Assembly (NCBI GenBank): GCA_027483535.1
Contig: JAIXUN010000002.1
Span: 682,001 to 746,000 of the forward strand
DNA length: 64,000 nt
Direction: 5' to 3'
Source: a bacterium
Lineage (GTDB): Bacteria > Armatimonadota > Fimbriimonadia > Fimbriimonadales > Fimbriimonadaceae
Shown piece after piece: positions 38,048-47,470 of the stretch. Every line of letters starts with the position of its first letter. The first letter of the stretch is position 1. Position numbers and translations under genes: made by a program. Under the pieces are notes generated by a model, which saw only the letters and a program-made list of their open reading frames with translations, searched no databases and was not told the DNA's origin.

Positions 38048-38629
38048 TTGGCATTGAGGATCGCGACCATTAAAGAGGACTGGATCAGATTTCAAGATCG
38101 TCAACCCACCCTTGCCATCATCCTGGGCTCGACTGGGCTCGCAATCGCGTACGGGATCACGCACGACCTCGTCACCGCGCACGTAGCGGTCGAACACTTT
38201 ACTGTCCATCACGTTCGAGTTGTCGATTCAGAGAGTCCGGTGGTGATGGCATTGCTTTGGGGCGTTATCGCCACTTGGTGGTTCGGAGCCGGGGCAGGAT
38301 TGTTGTTCGCTCTCGCTGCCCAGGTCGGCGATGGGATACCGAAACTCTCCTCAGAGCAGGTGCTTCGCGCGGAGCGGAAGGTCCTTGTTGGCGTTTGGAT
38401 CAGTGCGATGGTTGTGCTGGTCGGACTTTATCTCTTTGGAAACGCGGTTCTGCCGGAAGATGAAAAAGGTCAGATCGCCGAGTGGAGAAGCAAGCTCAAT
38501 CTGGTTGCGGTCGCCTCCACGCACGTCTACAGCTACTTCGCAAATGCCATTGCCGCCGCCGGCCTAACGGTTTGGATACTTGCCCGCCGCATTCGACTCG
38601 GTCGACCTAGCCTACAGACTCCTCAATAA
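38048..38629 (+). CDS. Integral membrane protein, function unknown
   Basis: 193 aa, 4 hydrophobic helices; TTG start uncertain. Confidence 0.6.
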   Translation: MALRIATIKEDWIRFQDRQPTLAIILGSTGLAIAYGITHDLVTAHVAVEHFTVHHVRVVDSESPVVMALLWGVIATWWFGAGAGLLFALAAQVGDGIPKLSSEQVLRAERKVLVGVWISAMVVLVGLYLFGNAVLPEDEKGQIAEWRSKLNLVAVASTHVYSYFANAIAAAGLTVWILARRIRLGRPSLQTPQ

Positions 38630-39413
38630 CCGGGTTCGAAAGCGTCCCGATCCCGTCGATCGTGATCTCGACCGTATCGCCCGCTTTTAACCACAACTGA
38701 GGCTCGCGAGCCATCCCAACTCCGCTCGGAGTACCTGTCAGAATCAGCGTCCCGGGGTGCAAGGTCGTGCTGCCGCTCAAGAAGGAGATCAACTCCGGCA
38801 CGTCAAAAATCATGTCGCTCGTGTTTGTCTGCTGAACAATTTCGCCGTTCAACCGAGTCGTCAACTCCAGAGCGTTCGGGTTGGGAATCTCATCTGCGGT
38901 GACAATGTAAGGACCCACCGGGCAGAAAGTGTCGAACGTCTTTCCTCGGCACCACTGACTCCCACCCCACTCCTTTTGCCAGTCGCGAGCGCTCACGTCG
39001 TTGGCGATGGTGTAACCCAAAACGTAATTCAGGGCATCTTCTTTGGAAACGTTTTTGGCGGTTCGACCGATGACGATGGCCAATTCACCCTCAAAGTCCA
39101 CCTTCTGGCTCTCAAGGTGGCGGGGCAGTTCAATCGCGCCATCCGGGTCTTGAAGCGCGCCGGGCTGCTTCATGAACACCACCGGAAACTGCGGAATCTT
39201 TGCCCGGGTCTCTTCGGCATGGGCCCGATAGTTCAATCCGATACAAAGAATCGCGGGCGGTTCAACGGGCGCAAGATAGCGTTCGACGTCTAGATAAGTG
39301 TCCGATTGACGCAGGGTTTCAAAGATCGACCCGTGCAGCAAATCGGCACGATCGCCCTTGGGGACACCCCATCGAACGATGCCGTCACCATCTAGAAACC
39401 GAGCGATCTTCAC
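38607..39413 (-). CDS. Fumarylacetoacetate hydrolase family protein
   Basis: ILCIGLNYRAHAEETRAKIPQFPVVFMKQPGAL; VDFEGELAIVIGRTAKNVS; GYTIANDVSARDWQ; GTLILTGTPSGVGMAREPQLWLKAGDTVEITIDGIGTLSNPV. Confidence 0.93.
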   Translation of the reverse strand: MKIARFLDGDGIVRWGVPKGDRADLLHGSIFETLRQSDTYLDVERYLAPVEPPAILCIGLNYRAHAEETRAKIPQFPVVFMKQPGALQDPDGAIELPRHLESQKVDFEGELAIVIGRTAKNVSKEDALNYVLGYTIANDVSARDWQKEWGGSQWCRGKTFDTFCPVGPYIVTADEIPNPNALELTTRLNGEIVQQTNTSDMIFDVPELISFLSGSTTLHPGTLILTGTPSGVGMAREPQLWLKAGDTVEITIDGIGTLSNPVIEESVG

Positions 39414-39439
39414 CGCCCATGTTTACCCCTAGAAGGGGA

Positions 39440-40630
39440 TTATCCGACAGACTTCAGCGCTTCAGTGGCCCAACCAATGGACTCCACATACAGGTGCACC
39501 AGCGTTTCCGGCAACGCGCCAATTTCATCGACGTCGTTCCAATACCCTTCTTCATAAGCCATCACCGTCTTAAGAACCCGCGACATCGGAGTGTTCGAAT
39601 TGTGGTCGGCAAGCGCAGTGGCCATATCCGCACTGATCGGAAGCTGTTCCAAAATTTGCACAATCGGCATGTCGAACAAAGCGGGCAGCACCGAGAGCAG
39701 ACCCATCGTGAAGTACCGATCCTCTTGACCAAACTTCATCTCCGTCGCCAACAATTCGCACAGCTTGCCGCGAATCATGCCAATCATCGCCAGTTCTTGC
39801 GGCTTGTCTTTCACGCCGCTCATTGCAAGCATCGATACCAACGAGGCAACCCGCTTCACGCCAAGCAGCATCAGGGCCTGTCGAATGGAATCGACCGGAT
39901 CATCTAGACCGAAGGATGCCGAGTTGACCAGCTTTAAGAGTCGGAAGCTTAGAACAACGTCGCTCGCCACCAAAGAATCAAGGGCGTCGATCTTCACGCT
40001 CTCGTCTTGAAGCTTGCTGAGCAAATTGAATAGCACCGCACGGTTTTGAGGCAGCGCCCTTCCGGGAACTACGACGGGCTCATCAATAAACTGACCTTGG
40101 AAGTATTCGAAACCAATGGTCCAGCATCGTTGCAGAACGGCGTGATTGGAGACGCCAATTGCAATCGCCCGTCTGCCGGGATGCTTCAAGCGAAAAACGG
40201 CATCTCGAGACACGGCACCAATGTCTTCTTTCACACCGATATTGATGTACTTAGCGTGCTCGAACCCAGGGGGGATTGGCTTCGAGAGCTCAAGTCCTGT
40301 AATGCCAAATTTGAAACCGAGAGTCTTGAGCCGTCCGACCGCGTGCAAACCGTCCATTTGCTCGTAAAGGTTGGGGTTCAGAATCGGAACAACCTGGTCG
40401 TGCGGAAGCTTTTCAAAGAATGTCGATTCTATCGCTTTCGGACCAACTTCAATGAGGATCTTTTTGTCCCCGGCGAACACATGCGGTTTCGCCTTCAACA
40501 GCGCCGTAACGGCGTCATACCCTTGCCGTTCCGGATCTGACTCCCGGTGGAGCACTTGGTAACCAAACACCCCCATGCGACGATCATATAACGGTCGTCT
40601 TACTAAGAACAGCGACGGATAATCAGACAT
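39440..40630 (-). CDS. EAL-like (degenerate) + HDOD domain signalling protein
   Basis: RRPLYDRRMGVFGYQVLHR (YuxH/EAL-HDOD N-terminus), C-terminal HDOD: VLSFRLLKLVNSASFGL...IRQALMLLGVKRV. Confidence 0.85.
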   Translation of the reverse strand: MSDYPSLFLVRRPLYDRRMGVFGYQVLHRESDPERQGYDAVTALLKAKPHVFAGDKKILIEVGPKAIESTFFEKLPHDQVVPILNPNLYEQMDGLHAVGRLKTLGFKFGITGLELSKPIPPGFEHAKYINIGVKEDIGAVSRDAVFRLKHPGRRAIAIGVSNHAVLQRCWTIGFEYFQGQFIDEPVVVPGRALPQNRAVLFNLLSKLQDESVKIDALDSLVASDVVLSFRLLKLVNSASFGLDDPVDSIRQALMLLGVKRVASLVSMLAMSGVKDKPQELAMIGMIRGKLCELLATEMKFGQEDRYFTMGLLSVLPALFDMPIVQILEQLPISADMATALADHNSNTPMSRVLKTVMAYEEGYWNDVDEIGALPETLVHLYVESIGWATEALKSVG

Positions 40631-40733
40631 TTACGAAGCCCCCACTTCCCGTATGCCGACCGACCATAAACGGTCGAACGACAAACTTCAAAAGGGTTGT
40701 TCCGCATCCCCTGTTAGAAATCACCGGCTATTT

Positions 40734-41543
40734 TCAAAAAAGTGACAACCAATCCAATCGTTCGCGCCAAATCAACCTACAAGCGAGTTCCTCATCAAGG
40801 AGTTGATCCAGCGAGATTGGGAGGAATTCCACCAAGTCAATTGGGCGTAACTGGGCCACTTTTGAAAACTCGACACTTGGAATGGTCCCAAAAGAAGGGT
40901 ATCCACCGATCGTCGGGCCATCTGGGCCGATAAGAAGCGCCGCGCCACTGGGCGTCCACTGAAGGCTCCCCGGCACCGTAGGGGCGCTCGGGAGCTCTAA
41001 CGAGTGCGGTCCCAATGTGCCGTTGAGTTGAATTCCTTTACGATCCATCCTAAGGTCCACTCGGAACGTTTGGGCTCCGAAGTTGCGACTCTCGTTCGGT
41101 AGGTAGCGGATCGCCGTTGGCACCTTCGGAAGCCATTCGGGATCGATCGTCCTATCGGGCAGCTCCACGCGCAAGGCACTCAGGGAGTCCCCCTTAGAGA
41201 GCAACCGGGTAACCACCAAGAGATCTTCGTCCTCTTGCCGAATGGCCAGCCAGCCACGTAAACCGGGTCCAATCGGCAACTGGAAAGTTTCTCCTAAGGC
41301 TAAGGTGGTTCGACCGCCTTTGGCACAGCTCCAGAAGGCAATCGATGCGGGCTGATCTATGTGAAAGGTAGCGTCCGCACCGCTGCACTCTAGGATCGTG
41401 AGGGTTCGTGGTCCGGGAAGCAAGCGATCGAACAGCTCAACAACGAAGGGATCAAACGGACCACCTACGGGAACGCCGAATCGCCTTAAGTTTTGTCGAT
41501 GGGCGAGAAGATCAACCCGACCGCCACCGACGAACCGAATCAT
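40734..41543 (-). CDS. pxpC: 5-oxoprolinase subunit C / biotin-dependent carboxyltransferase-like
   Basis: RRFGVPVGGPFDPF, ILECSGADATFHI; located by pxpA/pxpB-like genes. Confidence 0.75.
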   Translation of the reverse strand: MIRFVGGGRVDLLAHRQNLRRFGVPVGGPFDPFVVELFDRLLPGPRTLTILECSGADATFHIDQPASIAFWSCAKGGRTTLALGETFQLPIGPGLRGWLAIRQEDEDLLVVTRLLSKGDSLSALRVELPDRTIDPEWLPKVPTAIRYLPNESRNFGAQTFRVDLRMDRKGIQLNGTLGPHSLELPSAPTVPGSLQWTPSGAALLIGPDGPTIGGYPSFGTIPSVEFSKVAQLRPIDLVEFLPISLDQLLDEELACRLIWRERLDWLSLF

Positions 41544-41555
41544 GAAAACACCCTT

Positions 41556-42602
41556 CTAGCGAGTACCCATCGGCTGAAACTTAGCGCCGGAAAGGGCAAG
41601 GCGCACGAGAGCGCCCCAAGCCGGAGTAGGCTCGTATTCCCAGTCCCTTATCATGCTGGGGCTTGCCGTGGGGTGGAAGCTCCAAGCCGCCCAAGAAAGC
41701 TTCTTAGATTGCATGTAAGCCATGATCGTGGGTCCCCACACGTATGGGTTCTCGTACTTGTCATCCACCTCGCAGCCAACTTCACCCACAAATACGGGGA
41801 ACTTATCGGTTAGGAATCCGAACATCTTTTCCCAATCCTTCTTCCAGGGATACACGTGAGTGCCGTAAACCACTCCGTTCCCTTTGGGATCTTTTAGGCT
41901 GTTTCCGGCCCCAATTCCACGGAGATCGTATGCCCAATCCAGTCCTCCGGCGACAACCAAGTTCTTGGCACCGGTCGCTCGAATGCCATCTAGCAACCCC
42001 TGCATTCCGGGGGTGCGATAGTTCAACGTCGAGCCATCTTTTTGCTTTTCCGCCACCGGACCACCGTCTTTCCAAACAAACCAGTCCACGTCTCGTGGTT
42101 CGTTATAGAGATCGAACAACACGCAAGGATCGTTCTGATACCGTTTGGCGACATCCGTCCAAAAGGCCGAACTGTTGTCATCGGGCATGGCGTGCTGACC
42201 GATATTCTTGCCCCATTGCCCCGCGTTAGACCAGTGAAGGTCGATGAGCAGGTAGGTGTTCGTTTCCCGGCAGACATCCAGAACCTGGTCCACGATCTTG
42301 CGGTAGCCCGTCCCCGCATCGGCTTGGCCGGGAGCTTTTCCAAACCATCGATCTTGGCTGAGCGGGAGTCGAATGAGGTTGGCTTTCCATTCGCCTATCG
42401 CCGCCTTGGTCGACTTGACCACGTTTTCGCCCTCGTTGGACCATTCCAACGAGCAAATATTCACGCCCCGAAGTTGCACCGGATCACCCGTAGTGGTGAC
42501 AATCTCGTTTCGTAAAACTCGCAGTGCGGGAGGCCCGGGCTGCTGCAACAACGGCGAAACGGTTAAAGCAACTGCGGCAAAAAGGGAAGTGGTTACGGCC
42601 AT
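41556..42602 (-). CDS. Secreted glycoside hydrolase family 5 (cellulase-like)
   Basis: PVQLRGVNICSLEWSN; LLIDLHWSNAGQWG; VLFDLYNEPRDVDW; PVFVGEVGCEVDD; signal peptide from internal Met at 42602 (ORF track start 42659). Confidence 0.88.
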   Translation of the reverse strand: MAVTTSLFAAVALTVSPLLQQPGPPALRVLRNEIVTTTGDPVQLRGVNICSLEWSNEGENVVKSTKAAIGEWKANLIRLPLSQDRWFGKAPGQADAGTGYRKIVDQVLDVCRETNTYLLIDLHWSNAGQWGKNIGQHAMPDDNSSAFWTDVAKRYQNDPCVLFDLYNEPRDVDWFVWKDGGPVAEKQKDGSTLNYRTPGMQGLLDGIRATGAKNLVVAGGLDWAYDLRGIGAGNSLKDPKGNGVVYGTHVYPWKKDWEKMFGFLTDKFPVFVGEVGCEVDDKYENPYVWGPTIMAYMQSKKLSWAAWSFHPTASPSMIRDWEYEPTPAWGALVRLALSGAKFQPMGTR

Positions 42603-42606
42603 GGAA

Positions 42607-43290
42607 CTACTGCGAAGACGAGTCAGAACCCAAAAGGGTCGCCTGAACGCGTCTTGCAACTTCTACGCAATCCGGCGCGTCTCCGTGGATACAAATCGAA
42701 TCGACCTTTTTGGCAAGCTGCTCCACCTGCCGAGCGATCTGATCGAGATCTTCCAGAACCGCTCCGGGAACGCTCCTCGGGACCAGCAGTCCGTTGGAAC
42801 CATACTTGCGATCTGCGAACCCTTCCCGAATGAATGGGATAGCCGCCTCTTCCGCCAGTCGTTCGTGTCCCGAACCAGGCAGCCCCATCAAGGGACGTCG
42901 GGCTGTTTTCAAGACGTCTACCATCTTGTCCCACAAACTGGTGTGAGCGGACTTGCCTTGGGCGAGAATGTTGTAAACCGCACCGTGAGGCTTGATGTAG
43001 TCGCAATCGAACTTGTTGACGAACCGCTCGACTTGGTAAGCCAGTGACGATATCCAAACCTCGATCTCAGCGGAAGAGGGCGATCGACGGCCCATGCCTA
43101 CTCGATCCGGAAAACCAGGGTGGGCCCCAATGCGAATCTGCGCCAGTTTGCATTGGAAAACCGTGGCATCGGTAAGAGAATCGCTTCCCGCGTGCTCGCC
43201 GCAACAGACGTTGGCCGACCCGATGATCTTCAACAGATCGGCATCGTACGCATAACCTTCACCGATATCGGCATTGATGTCTACTTTCAT
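42607..43290 (-). CDS. pxpA: 5-oxoprolinase subunit A (LamB/YcsF family)
   Basis: MKVDINADIGEGYAYDADLLKIIGSANVCCGEHAGS; IGAHPGFPDRVGMGRR; YIKPHGAVYNI; SICIHGDAPDCVEVA. Confidence 0.9.
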   Translation of the reverse strand: MKVDINADIGEGYAYDADLLKIIGSANVCCGEHAGSDSLTDATVFQCKLAQIRIGAHPGFPDRVGMGRRSPSSAEIEVWISSLAYQVERFVNKFDCDYIKPHGAVYNILAQGKSAHTSLWDKMVDVLKTARRPLMGLPGSGHERLAEEAAIPFIREGFADRKYGSNGLLVPRSVPGAVLEDLDQIARQVEQLAKKVDSICIHGDAPDCVEVARRVQATLLGSDSSSQ

Positions 43291-43543
43291 CTATCTCTCC
43301 AACCTGGTTGCGGATTTGCTTTCGAATTGCTCGCCGACCGCCTCTTGGTGAGCGCCTACCCTCGTTCCGAGAAAGTTTCTGGGGTCAGCCCACAATCCAA
43401 TGGGAATCACCCCGCGATCGAGAAGGAGATAGGTGCCAACCGGGCGAGCTCATTTGGTCTCTTTCACCTTACCGCCACTTCGAAATGCCATGCCACGGGT
43501 CTAACCCGTTCGAGCAGTCCTTGTCGATCGTGGGTAACTGTAA

Positions 43544-44221
43544 CTACGAAGAACCAAGGGGTTCGCCATGCTTTTTTTCCCACATTTCAGCGAATGTAGA
43601 GGCATCAATGGGTTGAAAGGTCACCGCGTCGCCTGTTTGCAACCGAAACCACCCTTCTTTTAGGTCTGCCATTTTAAGAGGAGTTCTACCGATGAGGTTC
43701 CAACCTCCCGGGGTTGCCTGGGGATACACCGCCGCTTGTCTGCCCGTAATCGCGACCGAACCCGCAGGGACAGTCTTGCGAGGACTCGCCGAACGAGGCA
43801 AGGTCCAAAGCTGGGGGAGGGGACCCTCTTCCAGGGGTCGCAGGTAGCCAAACCCAGGCGAGAAACCCATTGCCATGCACCGGAACGTTAAAGACGAGTG
43901 CGCTTTTATTAGTTCGCTTGTCGAACAAGATAGCCGCTCGCACACCTCGTCGGTATCCAACCCAATCGAGTAGCAGACCGGAATCTCGTGCTGTCGAGCT
44001 TCGCTCTGAAAAGGAGTCAAGACAGCGCGCTCCAATGCGGCGCGGATTTCCGATTCACTGGCTGGAACCGAGAGGTAAATCCCAACCGAATCGTAGCAGG
44101 GAACCACTTCTTCAAGTTCAAATCTGGATAGAGATTGCCCAATCGAATCGACCAACCGCCAGGGCTCATCCCCAAGATCGCTGACCAAAAAGAACGTTGG
44201 GAGAACGGTTTGGACCTTCAT
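43544..44221 (-). CDS. pxpB: 5-oxoprolinase subunit B (KipI family)
   Basis: IPVCYSIGLDTDEVCERL; FRCMAMGFSPGFGYLRPL; RKTVPAGSVAITGRQAAVYPQATPGGWNLIGRTPLKM. Confidence 0.9.
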   Translation of the reverse strand: MKVQTVLPTFFLVSDLGDEPWRLVDSIGQSLSRFELEEVVPCYDSVGIYLSVPASESEIRAALERAVLTPFQSEARQHEIPVCYSIGLDTDEVCERLSCSTSELIKAHSSLTFRCMAMGFSPGFGYLRPLEEGPLPQLWTLPRSASPRKTVPAGSVAITGRQAAVYPQATPGGWNLIGRTPLKMADLKEGWFRLQTGDAVTFQPIDASTFAEMWEKKHGEPLGSS

Positions 44222-44236
44222 ATCCGAACGATTCCG

Positions 44237-45664
44237 CTAGTCGGACGTGTACTGAATGGGACCTGCAAACCGGGTGTAGAGGTCCCAGTCACCATTGTTC
44301 AAAATAGTTCGGTCACCTAACGTAAAATTGTGGAACTCCAACCCTTCCACGGTGTGACCCTCGTCCCACCCGCCAATGACCGCAATCGAGTAGCCGGGAT
44401 TGTATTCCGACTCCACCACCGAAACATTCTCGAATCGAACGCCCTTGATGTGTCCGCGGTCAAGGTCGGTGTTGAATCGCGACTTCATGATTCGAACGCT
44501 GACCAACTTGTCGTAGTAGTGCTCAATACGAATGTCTCGAAAAGTCACATCGGAAATCGTGGCTCGATCCCCAAGATTCACGGAAAGCGGCGCGCCGTGG
44601 CCATGCACATGCAGAATGTCGATATCCTCAAAAACAACATCGCTCACCGATTCGGTGCGCAACTCGTGGCCGATCTCCAGTCCATTTCCGGCTCGATCAT
44701 TCGCGGCAATCAGCCCATTGACTCGGATATTGCTAGGCGATCGATCCCACCTTCCCCACATCTCCATGGGCGGACACGTCTCACTCAGGTCGAACGACTT
44801 GATAGCGATGCAGTCATCGTTGTTGCGCAACAACCCGCCTTCCACTCGAACGTTCTTGGAACCCACAATGTCGATCCCGTCCGAAGAGATCACTTCTCCA
44901 ATCTGGTGAAGATTGCGCACAAGCACGTCTTCGCAGCCACCGAGCGTCACCATCCAAGAAAGCGGCGCCACCATGGTGATGTCGCTAATGGTCACGTTGG
45001 TGCACCGATCGAAGACCACCATCTTTGAATCGTAACCCTCGTTTTGAACGTTGCCGACTAAGATGCCGCCCCCTCCGATATGAACGTTGTCGGCGCAGCT
45101 TGCGCGAACTTGGGCGCGAACGATCGCACCCGGTTCGATCCAAAGCGTCTGCCCCGATTTCAGATGGATCACTCCTGCCTCGTGAACGGGTCCCGGCGCG
45201 AACCGAATGACGTCGGCGGTCGGTGGCGTCAACCCTCCGGGTACGTGGAAGAGGTACAGACTATCGCCCTTAAAGTCGAGGCAAAGATTTTGGGGCTTCT
45301 TCAGAGTCACAAACACCATGTGACCGTGAAGCTCGCAGGTCAGCTTACGAGAAAGGGGGCGAACGACCGGCTTGATCGCCTCGTTCAAAAACGTTCCGAC
45401 AACGGCCTCGGTCGGTGCGTCGCCCTCGATGATCACAAAAGAAGCGGGTCCGCATCGGTAGGCGGGCTGGATGAACTCGTCTGGCGCCTCGCTCAGTTTG
45501 ATATTTGCGAGTGTCGATACCAAGTATCGGTGGTCACGAGTCAAAGCCGCGGGCAGAGCATCTGGCACCGGAACCACCAATGTTTCAGAAACAGCGGGCA
45601 ACGGAGCGATATCCGTTGGGTCGGTGGCAGAGAGCGACTCAGGCACGGAACTCAGGTTAACCAA
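44237..45664 (-). CDS. Polygalacturonase-like (GH28/pectin lyase-fold) protein
   Basis: Right-handed beta-helix pattern: VSDVVFEDIDILHVHGHGAPLSVNLGDRATISDVTFRDIRIEHYYDKLVSVRIMKSRF; GLLRNNDDCIAIKSF. Confidence 0.78.
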   Translation of the reverse strand: MVNLSSVPESLSATDPTDIAPLPAVSETLVVPVPDALPAALTRDHRYLVSTLANIKLSEAPDEFIQPAYRCGPASFVIIEGDAPTEAVVGTFLNEAIKPVVRPLSRKLTCELHGHMVFVTLKKPQNLCLDFKGDSLYLFHVPGGLTPPTADVIRFAPGPVHEAGVIHLKSGQTLWIEPGAIVRAQVRASCADNVHIGGGGILVGNVQNEGYDSKMVVFDRCTNVTISDITMVAPLSWMVTLGGCEDVLVRNLHQIGEVISSDGIDIVGSKNVRVEGGLLRNNDDCIAIKSFDLSETCPPMEMWGRWDRSPSNIRVNGLIAANDRAGNGLEIGHELRTESVSDVVFEDIDILHVHGHGAPLSVNLGDRATISDVTFRDIRIEHYYDKLVSVRIMKSRFNTDLDRGHIKGVRFENVSVVESEYNPGYSIAVIGGWDEGHTVEGLEFHNFTLGDRTILNNGDWDLYTRFAGPIQYTSD

Positions 45665-45763
45665 CTATGTGTGGTTTGGTCTAGGTTCTTACAAATCCCT
45701 AATCTGATTTATCAAGTTTTTTCACCTGAAGGTTCACAAAAGGGTGCCGATATTTCTAACAGG

Positions 45764-47434
45764 ATGCATCCGCAACATCAGTCTGCCCCGCCGCTCGCCT
45801 GGACCGGAGAGCGCATGATTCCGCTTCTGAGCGATCCTGCGACCGAGTTATTCCACTGGCAGCGCTACCTGTACTTCCGACCGTGGTACGTGGACTCCAG
45901 CGTGATGGATGTTGCCTCCGGTGAAGGGTATGGAACAGGCTATGCGGGCACCTTCGCCAAAACCGCAATTGGCTTCGATATCTCTGAAGAAGCGGTGCGT
46001 CATGCTCGGGCTCGCTACACTCACTGCACGTACGGTGCGGCCGATTGCTGCGAAGTCGACTATTCCATCGCGGACACCGTCGTGAGCTTCGAAACGATCG
46101 AGCACCTGCCCGATCCGGAGAAATTCCTAGACGCCCTCAAGACTTGTAAGGGCAGCATTGCCATCAGCACCCCGAATCGAAAAACTCACTCGCCGGGCAA
46201 CAAGCTCACCGATAAGCCGCTCAACAAGTTTCACACCATCGAATGGACTCCGAACGAGTTCGCGACGCTGATTGCAGACAAGTTTCCCGACCGCCAGGTT
46301 CGATTCCTCTCGCAAGATGGCAACTGGCCAGGCACCATCACCGAAGGTTTAGACGACGAGGCCATGTACTGCATCGCCATTATTGGCGACGCGGCAATCC
46401 CGCAATGGCCTGCCATTGGGCTTTCCATGCCAACCGTGGACAACGTCGCCCAAGCGCAAGAGGCGATTCTCGCCTTCACCCGCTACTATCCCGGCAAGCT
46501 TCACTTCGCAGTGGTTGCCAACGGCACAAGCAAGGCGAACCTTGCGAAATGGCGAGAGTTCGCCAAGGGCTGGAAGGACATTGTCACCCTCGTCGAAAGT
46601 GACACCAACGTCGGTTATGGAGCCGGATCTAACATGGGTCTAGACGCCTTGCGACGCAAGGGCGGATTCGATCTGTACGGCGTCACAAACGACGACGTCT
46701 ACCCGTCGGTTGCTTGCATGAGCGAGCTTGCCGATGCGGCGATGCAACTGCCAGCCATGGGGCACAAGCCGGGCATGATCGGACCCGTTTCCAACTATGT
46801 TGCGGGTCGGCAAAAGGTGGATATCGGAGCATTCGACTCTCTTCCCGGACTCATGAGCCGAGCCGAAACGTACTTGCTGAGCAACCATTCCAGCGCGACC
46901 CCTTGGCCACAAATCCGTGGATTGCTCTTCTTGATGACTCAAGAATGTCTGGATACGGTAGGAGGGTTCGATCCTATCTTTGGAATCGGCAACTTTGAAG
47001 ACGACGACTTGAACCTGCGATGCAAACTCGCCGGATTCACCAACTGGATCATTGATGGGGCGTTCTTGTTCCACCAAGGTTCGCAAACCTTTGCCGGACT
47101 CAAGATCGACTACGAAGCCAACATCAAGCGCAATCAGGCCGCGTTTATGCGCAAGTGGGACCTCAACAACCTAGACGAGTGGTTGGGAATGTCCGAAGCA
47201 CCCAAAGGCGCACCCTTGTTTGTGCCGCTCACTGCCGGGTGGCAATCTTCCGGCATGGAAGTTCCTATGCGCGTTGGCTCGGAGATGATCGACGCCATTC
47301 AGCAAGCTTCAGACGCGGAATTTGGGCAGTATGTTGCCGAGCAGATCGCGGGAATGGGTCCTGAGGCTAGGCGAAAGGTGCTCAGCACGGTGAAGGCGCT
47401 CAAGACCGAGGTCGCCGCCGTGCGCGCCGCTTGA
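45764..47434 (+). CDS. Fused SAM-dependent methyltransferase - family 2 glycosyltransferase
   Basis: N-terminal VMDVASGEGYGTGYAGTFAKTAIGFDISEEAVRHARARY...VVSFETIEHLPDPEKFL; C-terminal VESDTNVGYGAGSNMGLDALRRKG...GVTNDDVYPS...DTVGGFDPIFGIGNFEDDDLNLRCKLAG. Start set at 45764 (track extends to 45080). Confidence 0.82.
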   Translation: MHPQHQSAPPLAWTGERMIPLLSDPATELFHWQRYLYFRPWYVDSSVMDVASGEGYGTGYAGTFAKTAIGFDISEEAVRHARARYTHCTYGAADCCEVDYSIADTVVSFETIEHLPDPEKFLDALKTCKGSIAISTPNRKTHSPGNKLTDKPLNKFHTIEWTPNEFATLIADKFPDRQVRFLSQDGNWPGTITEGLDDEAMYCIAIIGDAAIPQWPAIGLSMPTVDNVAQAQEAILAFTRYYPGKLHFAVVANGTSKANLAKWREFAKGWKDIVTLVESDTNVGYGAGSNMGLDALRRKGGFDLYGVTNDDVYPSVACMSELADAAMQLPAMGHKPGMIGPVSNYVAGRQKVDIGAFDSLPGLMSRAETYLLSNHSSATPWPQIRGLLFLMTQECLDTVGGFDPIFGIGNFEDDDLNLRCKLAGFTNWIIDGAFLFHQGSQTFAGLKIDYEANIKRNQAAFMRKWDLNNLDEWLGMSEAPKGAPLFVPLTAGWQSSGMEVPMRVGSEMIDAIQQASDAEFGQYVAEQIAGMGPEARRKVLSTVKALKTEVAAVRAA

Positions 47435-47470
47435 CAGATATTTGAGCCGCATCGGGCGTAGAATTGCCCG

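Noticed and set aside
45080-45763. N-terminal extension of the methyltransferase-GT ORF
   Set aside because: Overlaps the opposite-strand GH28-like gene and has a non-domain-like sequence. An ATG at 45764 with the methyltransferase core downstream is more plausible.
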